Source: Alphaproteobacteria bacterium (GTDB lineage: Bacteria > Pseudomonadota > Alphaproteobacteria > Reyranellales > Reyranellaceae). Taken from it: a DNA stretch of 6,125 nt. The stretch spans positions 1 through 6,125 of the forward strand of contig JABCYT010000231.1 in the NCBI GenBank assembly GCA_013290035.1, in the 5' to 3' direction. Numbering within the stretch: the first letter of the stretch is position 1; each line of letters starts with the position of its first letter. Shown piece by piece: positions 1-6,125 of the stretch. The position numbers and the translations under genes were made by a program. A model generated the notes under the pieces. The model worked only from the letters and a program-made list of their open reading frames with translations. It searched no databases and had not been told where the DNA came from.

Positions 1-122
1 ATAGACCATGATCTGAAATCTGCAGATGCTTCGACTGTGGCTCTCCGCCTCCGGCCCTACGGGCCACCTCCCCCGCCTGACGGGGGAGGCAGGATCATGC
101 CGCCGCTCGCTTTGATCACCTG
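1..122. other. Left-edge region upstream of aat, no assigned gene
   Basis: This stretch has no recognisable protein. It holds a 10-bp palindrome ATCTGCAGAT (18-27) and a double-hairpin repeat (53-89). One plus-strand frame is open from the window edge to a TGA at 121-123, and that TGA overlaps the aat ATG as TGATG. Its 40 residues are rich in proline and glycine and do not resemble the AccC C-terminus that often precedes aat in Alphaproteobacteria. It could be the tail of an upstream gene extended through the repeat, or a chance open frame in GC-rich DNA. No convincing Shine-Dalgarno lies within 20 nt of the aat start. Confidence 0.4.
53..89. repeat. Tandem hairpin repeat, probably a dispersed intergenic palindrome
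   Basis: Two perfect inverted repeats sit one base apart. The first is GGCCC-tac-GGGCC (53-65). The second is CCTCCCCCG-cctga-CGGGGGAGG (67-89), a 9-bp GC-rich stem with a 5-nt loop. Neither is followed by a T-run, so a classical terminator is not indicated. From memory, similar hairpins (GGGCC next to CCTCCCCCG) recur in intergenic DNA of several alphaproteobacterial genomes. I therefore infer a REP-like dispersed element, but copy number cannot be seen in one window. Confidence 0.5.
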
Positions 123-770
123 ATGGAGATCACGCCCGACCTCCTGCTGCAGGCCTATCGGATCGGCGTCTTTCCGATGGGCGAGCGCCGCGACGATCCC
201 AAGCTCTACTGGCTCGATCCCCGCCTGCGCGCCGTGCTGCCGCTCGACGGCTTCCACCTGCCGCACCGGCTGGCGCGCACAATCCGCGCCGGCCGCCTGG
301 CGGTGAGCGCCGACACCGCCTTCGCCGACACCGTGCGCGCCTGCGCCGAACCGCGGCCAGGCCATCCCGAGAGCTGGATCAACGGGCCGATTGTCGAGCT
401 CTACACCGAGCTGCACCGGCGCGGCCATGCCCACAGCGTCGAGTGCCGGATCGAGGGCCGGCTGGTCGGCGGGCTCTACGGCGTATCAGTCGGCGCGGCG
501 TTCTTCGGCGAGAGCATGTTCAGCCGCGAACGCGATGCTTCGAAGGTGGCGCTGGTCCACCTCGTGGCGCGGCTGATCAAGGGCGGCTTCCGCCTGCTCG
601 ACTGCCAGTTCATGACCGAGCATCTGCGCAGCTTCGGGGCGATCGAGATCCCGCGCGAGGAGTTCCGCGTCCTGCTGGCCGACGCCATCGACCGGCCGGC
701 GGCTTTTCAGCGCGAGCTGGGCGGTGCCGATCCCTGTGCCATCGTGCAGGAAAGCACACGCACGTCGTAG
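123..770 (+). CDS. aat: Leucyl/phenylalanyl-tRNA--protein transferase
   Basis: This 215-residue cytosolic enzyme is expected to transfer Leu or Phe from its aminoacyl-tRNA to proteins with N-terminal Arg or Lys, creating N-degrons read by ClpS/ClpAP. The family signature is clear: an N-terminus MEITPDLLLQAYRIGVFPMG, DPRLRAVLPLDGFH (32-45), ESWING (83-88), GGLYGVSVGAAFFGESMFSR (116-135) and LLDCQFMTEHLRSFGA (158-173). Length is typical of the short alphaproteobacterial form. ATG 123 is chosen because the protein begins exactly at the conserved N-terminus. There is no good ribosome-binding site, but the ATG overlaps an upstream TGA (TGATG), so coupling to an upstream frame is possible. The last 64 bp overlap the convergent DUF2155 gene. 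The family call is near certain. Confidence 0.96.
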   Translation: MEITPDLLLQAYRIGVFPMGERRDDPKLYWLDPRLRAVLPLDGFHLPHRLARTIRAGRLAVSADTAFADTVRACAEPRPGHPESWINGPIVELYTELHRRGHAHSVECRIEGRLVGGLYGVSVGAAFFGESMFSRERDASKVALVHLVARLIKGGFRLLDCQFMTEHLRSFGAIEIPREEFRVLLADAIDRPAAFQRELGGADPCAIVQESTRTS

Positions 771-1177
771 ACGCCGTGGTCGAGCGCCGACAATGACGGC
801 GTGGACGCGAACATCCAGCCGGCGAACAGCTTCTCCTCGGCCTGGCCGGGCTTGTGGTCGACGATGGTGAGGTAGGCCACGGACTCGGGCGGCGCTTCCG
901 GCACGTTCACCAGGCAATCGCCGACGGTGATCTCGAGCGTGCCGAAGCGCGTCGACTCGCCCACCGGAGCGTAGAAACGCTGGGTTCGCGCCGTCACCTT
1001 GTCGAGTCCCTGCAGCTCGGCGGCCCGCTTGCCCGGCCCGTCGGGGATCGCCCGCAGGTTGGCGTTGCCCGGATGCGGCGGCGCCGGTGGCGGCGCGGCT
1101 GGCGGCGGCGTTTGCGCGGAAGCAGCGCCGATGCCGATGGCCAGCGCTGCGATGACCAGCAGGGCGCGCACGCTCAC
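707..1177 (-). CDS. DUF2155 domain-containing secreted protein
   Basis: This 156-residue protein has a signal peptide: MSVR, a hydrophobic stretch at about 5-19 and a likely cut after ASA at 21. A Pro/Ala-rich linker (23-37) follows, then a DUF2155 domain (about 53-144). Landmarks are LQGLDKVTARTQRFYAPVGE, FGTLEITVGDC, PPESVAYL, LFAGWMFASTPSLSALDH and YDVRVLSC. Cys88 and Cys144 could form a disulfide in the periplasm. The molecular function of DUF2155 is not known to me. The start is GTG at 1177, overlapping the TGA of the preceding gene (GTGA). Longer in-frame starts would place coding sequence ahead of the signal peptide. It is the last gene of a four-gene minus-strand operon, and its 3' end runs 64 bp into convergent aat with no room for a terminator. 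Confidence 0.9.
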   Translation of the reverse strand: MSVRALLVIAALAIGIGAASAQTPPPAAPPPAPPHPGNANLRAIPDGPGKRAAELQGLDKVTARTQRFYAPVGESTRFGTLEITVGDCLVNVPEAPPESVAYLTIVDHKPGQAEEKLFAGWMFASTPSLSALDHGVYDVRVLSCTMAQGSAPPSSR

Positions 1178-1419
1178 TTCTTGTCGGTGTGGGGCGCCTT
1201 GAGCCCGTCGATCAGCTCGTGCAGGGCTGCCTTGATCTGCTGGGCGTCGCATCCCATCAGGACTCCGTCCTCCAGCGCATCGGCGCAGAGCGTTTCGATT
1301 TCCTGGATGTTCTGGTTCAGGACTTTGATCTTTTCGAGGCAGGACACCGCCTTGCCGTCGGGCTGCCGCCACACCGGCGGCGCCTTGGATGCCATTTTTC
1401 CCTTGATGGGGGCGCTCAT
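1174..1419 (-). CDS. Small conserved-looking hypothetical protein with three cysteines
   Basis: This is an 81-residue protein of unassigned function. After a basic N-terminus come PPVWRQPDGKAVSCLEKIKVL (14-34), an amphipathic helix-rich middle (NQNIQEIETLCADALEDGV) and MGCDAQQIKAALHELIDGL (56-73). The cysteines are 27, 45 and 57. There is no signal peptide or membrane segment, so it is probably cytosolic and helical. I recall similar PVWR...VSC...LMGCD proteins in Rhodospirillales but can attach no function. The ATG at 1419 overlaps the mlaD TGA as TGATG, and a GTG lies at 1422. An ATG at 1395 (73 residues, starting MASKAPPVWR) has the better Shine-Dalgarno (AAGGGA, plus-strand 1399-1404) and may be the true start. 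Its stop overlaps the next gene's GTG, so it is embedded in the operon. Confidence 0.75.
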   Translation of the reverse strand: MSAPIKGKMASKAPPVWRQPDGKAVSCLEKIKVLNQNIQEIETLCADALEDGVLMGCDAQQIKAALHELIDGLKAPHTDKK

Positions 1420-1868
1420 CACTTTGACCCCGTGCTGCCGAACATGAACTTGGCGATCAGCTCCGAAAGCGGAACCGCGCCCTGGGTTTTCTTGATCTCG
1501 CCGCCGGGCGGGATCATCTGCGTCTCGCTGCCCGGTTCGAGCACCACGACCATGCCGCCCAGCAGCGACTCGCTCACGACCTTGGCGTTGGTGTCGAGCG
1601 GCAGGCTGACCGACGACGAGACCATCATGCGCACCTCTGCCTCGTAGGTCTTGCGGTCGAGATCGAAGCCGGTGACCGAACCGACCTTGACGCCGCTCAC
1701 CGTGACGTCGGCGCCGCGCTTCAGCCCGTCGATGCGGTCGAAGCGGGCGGAAATCTCGTAGCCGTTGGGGCTGCTTCGGTCGGACTTGGCGAAGGCATAG
1801 AAGACGAAGACGCCGGCCACCAACAGGACCAACGCGCCCACGATCGTCTCGACGATATTGCGACCCAC
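1419..1868 (-). CDS. mlaD: MlaD-family MCE-domain lipid transport protein
   Basis: This 149-residue inner-membrane-anchored protein belongs to the MlaD type. MlaD is the periplasmic substrate-binding ring of the MlaFEDB transporter, which moves phospholipids between outer and inner membranes. One N-terminal membrane helix (about 7-27, ETIVGALVLLVAGVFVFYAF) is followed by an MCE domain (about 37-116). Its hallmarks are FDRIDGLKRGADVTVSGVKVGSV (43-65) and SESLLGGMVVVLEPG (99-113). A short C-terminal tail ends in PLSELIAKFMFG, which could form the hydrophobic pore helix seen in MlaD hexamers. The start is GTG 1868 with a strong TAGGAGA site. It lies 25 nt after the NDUFA12 gene. No mlaE, mlaF or mlaB is beside it, so its partners must be encoded elsewhere. 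Confidence 0.93.
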   Translation of the reverse strand: MGRNIVETIVGALVLLVAGVFVFYAFAKSDRSSPNGYEISARFDRIDGLKRGADVTVSGVKVGSVTGFDLDRKTYEAEVRMMVSSSVSLPLDTNAKVVSESLLGGMVVVLEPGSETQMIPPGGEIKKTQGAVPLSELIAKFMFGSTGSK

Positions 1869-1873
1869 GCCTG

Positions 1874-1880
1874 TCTCCTA
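1874..1880 (-). promoter_or_regulatory. Ribosome-binding site deciding the mlaD GTG start
   Basis: TAGGAGA on the minus strand, with about 6 nt between it and GTG 1868, is the best Shine-Dalgarno in the window. It supports a GTG rather than ATG start for mlaD, placed immediately before the membrane helix. Confidence 0.75.
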
Positions 1881-1893
1881 GTGCTGGCGCATC

Positions 1894-2244
1894 TCAGCCC
1901 GGACGCCACGCCTCATAGGGCGGCTTGGGCTTGTCGCCGATGACGAGAGTATGGCCCGGCGGGCGATAGGCATGGTCGGTGCCGGTGAGGTTGGGCTCGT
2001 GATCCTTTTGCCAGGTCTTGCGCGGCAAGCCACCGGCCGGCGGGACCACATCGGTCGTGAAGTGCAGCCAGCTATCCCACTCGGGCGGAACGCGTGAGGC
2101 TTCCACGACGCCTTTGTACATGACCCACCGCTTGCGCCGGCGACCGGCGATCACGCGCCTGTCCTTATAGTAGTGATTGCCTTCGGCATCGGTGCCGACG
2201 CGTTCGCCGCGCATCTTTGTGAAGAGCCAGGTGCCGAGAGTCAT
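1894..2244 (-). CDS. NADH:ubiquinone oxidoreductase subunit, NDUFA12 (B17.2) family
   Basis: This 116-residue accessory subunit of respiratory complex I is homologous to mitochondrial NDUFA12/B17.2, which sits on the peripheral arm near the quinone module. Visible family features are TWLFTKMRGERVGTDAEGNHYY (5-26), RRRKRWVMYKGVVEASRVPPEWDSWLH (35-61), PNLTGTDHAYRPPG (84-97) and the terminal YEAWRP (110-115). Length is normal for the bacterial form. An in-frame extension to 2316 exists, but its residues do not look like the family, so ATG 2244 is chosen even though its Shine-Dalgarno is poor. It is the first gene of the minus-strand operon and is encoded away from any nuo cluster visible here. 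Its presence is the best taxonomic marker for Alphaproteobacteria in the window. Confidence 0.94.
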   Translation of the reverse strand: MTLGTWLFTKMRGERVGTDAEGNHYYKDRRVIAGRRRKRWVMYKGVVEASRVPPEWDSWLHFTTDVVPPAGGLPRKTWQKDHEPNLTGTDHAYRPPGHTLVIGDKPKPPYEAWRPG

Positions 2245-2276
2245 GAGCAAAACCACGCTTCGAGAGAGACCGCGCC

Positions 2277-2299
2277 GCTTGTACGCGTGAGCTTGTACG
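2277..2299. repeat. Short direct repeat GCTTGTACG x2
   Basis: Two exact copies of GCTTGTACG lie at 2277-2285 and 2291-2299, separated by 5 bp (14-bp period). On the minus strand each copy reads CGTACAAGC. The gene-proximal copy contains the candidate -10 of the NDUFA12 operon promoter. The repeat may be an operator or a duplicated promoter element. I recognise no regulator for it. Confidence 0.5.
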
Positions 2300-2306
2300 G
2301 GCGCAA
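2278..2306 (-). promoter_or_regulatory. Candidate promoter of the NDUFA12-mlaD-DUF2155 operon
   Basis: On the minus strand a TTGCGC -35 (2306-2301) and a TACAAG -10 (2283-2278) are separated by exactly 17 bp. This predicts a start near 2271 and a leader of about 27 nt before ATG 2244. The matches to sigma-70 consensus are 3/6 and 4/6, so this is a positional inference rather than a strong hit. Confidence 0.35.
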
Positions 2307-2326
2307 CGCGACGCAATCGAGGCGAC

Positions 2327-2364
2327 GATTCACATCGTTTGTCGACATACGATTCGCTCGATTC
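2327..2364. promoter_or_regulatory. Cluster of three GANTC (CcrM-type) methylation sites
   Basis: GATTC occurs at 2327-2331, 2351-2355 and 2360-2364, each preceded by C. A further GANTC (GAGTC) lies at 2238-2242, touching the NDUFA12 start codon. In many Alphaproteobacteria GANTC is methylated by CcrM and sites in promoters can link transcription to the cell cycle. The sites are certain from the sequence. The regulatory role is inference. Confidence 0.4.
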
Positions 2365-2411
2365 GGTGCCTGTTGCCCACTTGCATCATCTAGTACCATC
2401 AACACATTCAT

Positions 2412-2446
2412 CTACAAAATGTAGTTGCGCACACAAGATTTTGTAA
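2412..2446 (+). promoter_or_regulatory. Candidate tandem NrdR boxes upstream of nrdJ
   Basis: Two palindrome-like 16-mers sit in an AT-rich island. Box A is CTACAAAATGTAGTTG (2412-2427) and box B is ACACAAGATTTTGTAA (2431-2446). Against the NrdR consensus acaCwAtATaTwGtgt they match about 10/16 and 12/16, and both keep every strongly conserved core base (C-w-A-n-A-T-n-T-w-G). Their centres are 19 bp apart, near two helical turns, though about 31 bp is more usual. They overlap the -35 and the spacer of the candidate nrdJ promoter, as expected for a repressor of ribonucleotide reductase genes. Confidence 0.5.
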
Positions 2447-2454
2447 TTTACTAT
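2425..2454 (+). promoter_or_regulatory. Candidate nrdJ promoter
   Basis: A TTGCGC -35 (2425-2430) and a TACTAT -10 (2449-2454) with an 18-bp spacer lie in the only AT-rich stretch of the window. This predicts transcription starting near 2461 and a leader of roughly 85 nt. Such a leader is too short for a cobalamin riboswitch. Confidence 0.4.
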
Positions 2455-2472
2455 CATGACGTGCCCATATGT

Positions 2473-2496
2473 GTGTGCTCGATCGACCGAGCACAC
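2473..2496 (+). promoter_or_regulatory. Perfect 9-bp hairpin in the nrdJ leader
   Basis: GTGTGCTCG (2473-2481) and CGAGCACAC (2488-2496) are exact reverse complements around a 6-nt loop, ATCGAC. The hairpin lies in the predicted 5' untranslated region, about 12 nt after the inferred transcription start. No U-run follows it, so it is more likely a leader structure or protein site than an intrinsic terminator. Confidence 0.6.
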
Positions 2497-2537
2497 CCCC
2501 CGCACAGGGAACAAAAGACGGGAACTGGGCACGGGGG
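2497..2537 (+). promoter_or_regulatory. Possible helix sequestering the nrdJ Shine-Dalgarno
   Basis: CCCCCG (2497-2502) is fully complementary to CGGGGG (2532-2537). The latter contains the GGGGGAT ribosome-binding site, with its last G 7 nt before ATG 2545. The helix begins at the base immediately after the 2473-2496 hairpin, so the two could stack coaxially. GGGAAC occurs twice in the intervening loop (2507-2512 and 2520-2525). Pairing is seen in the sequence; a role in translational control is inference. Confidence 0.35.
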
Positions 2538-2544
2538 ATCGTCG

Positions 2545-6125
<3,581 letters not shown>

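Noticed and set aside
67..89. Rho-independent terminator at the 9-bp GC hairpin
   Set aside because: No T-run follows the stem on either strand. A repeat or structural element is a better description.
1178..1372. Upstream in-frame extension of the DUF2155 gene to 1372
   Set aside because: It would bury the signal peptide about 65 residues into the protein and run through the coupled upstream gene. GTG 1177 gives a proper N-terminal signal peptide and a GTGA overlap.
854..1447. A 197-codon plus-strand frame antisense to the DUF2155 and small hypothetical genes
   Set aside because: The minus strand has a signal peptide plus DUF2155 motifs and coupled overlaps. The plus-strand product is low-complexity and unrecognisable.
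2462..2477. A third NrdR box centred 31 bp after box B
   Set aside because: The spacing would be ideal, but the sequence matches only about 6 of 16 consensus positions, and its GT-rich half is better explained as part of the 2473-2496 hairpin.
2245..2544. Cobalamin riboswitch upstream of the B12-dependent nrdJ
   Set aside because: I see no convincing B12-box (GCCACTG). GCCCACTT near 2377 is a poor match and lies upstream of the inferred promoter, and the inferred leader of about 85 nt is too short.

Overview
This 6.1 kb GC-rich stretch looks like chromosomal housekeeping DNA from an alphaproteobacterium. A lineage near Rhodospirillales or Reyranella-like Hyphomicrobiales is a guess from the protein wording only. 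The main evidence is an NDUFA12-type complex I accessory subunit, which among bacteria is essentially alphaproteobacterial, beside a DUF2155 secreted protein and aat. A full-length-type class II (B12-dependent) ribonucleotide reductase fits the same group. I see no mobile element, CRISPR array, tRNA or rRNA.

Layout. Positions 1-122 hold a double-hairpin, probably dispersed repeat upstream of aat (+, 123-770; leucyl/phenylalanyl-tRNA-protein transferase). Converging on aat, and overlapping its end by 64 bp, is a compact minus-strand operon. Read in its own direction it runs: NDUFA12 family protein (2244-1894), MlaD-family MCE protein (1868-1419), an unrecognised 81-residue protein (1419-1174) and a secreted DUF2155 protein (1177-707). 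The last three are joined by 1-4 nt stop/start overlaps, so translational coupling is likely. The set mixes a respiratory-complex factor with cell-envelope proteins.

Positions 2245-2544 are a 300-bp divergent control region. It contains a plausible promoter for the minus-strand operon, a 9-bp direct repeat and three closely spaced GATTC (GANTC, CcrM-type) sites. An AT-rich island follows, with two NrdR-box-like palindromes overlapping a candidate nrdJ promoter. The nrdJ leader can form a perfect 9-bp hairpin, abutted by a second helix that would pair with the Shine-Dalgarno sequence.

From 2545 to the right edge, nrdJ is open for 1193 codons. It is cut off just before the C-terminal cysteine-rich tail expected for the family. 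The most interesting material is the nrdJ control region. The coding genes are mostly familiar, apart from the small three-cysteine protein in the operon.
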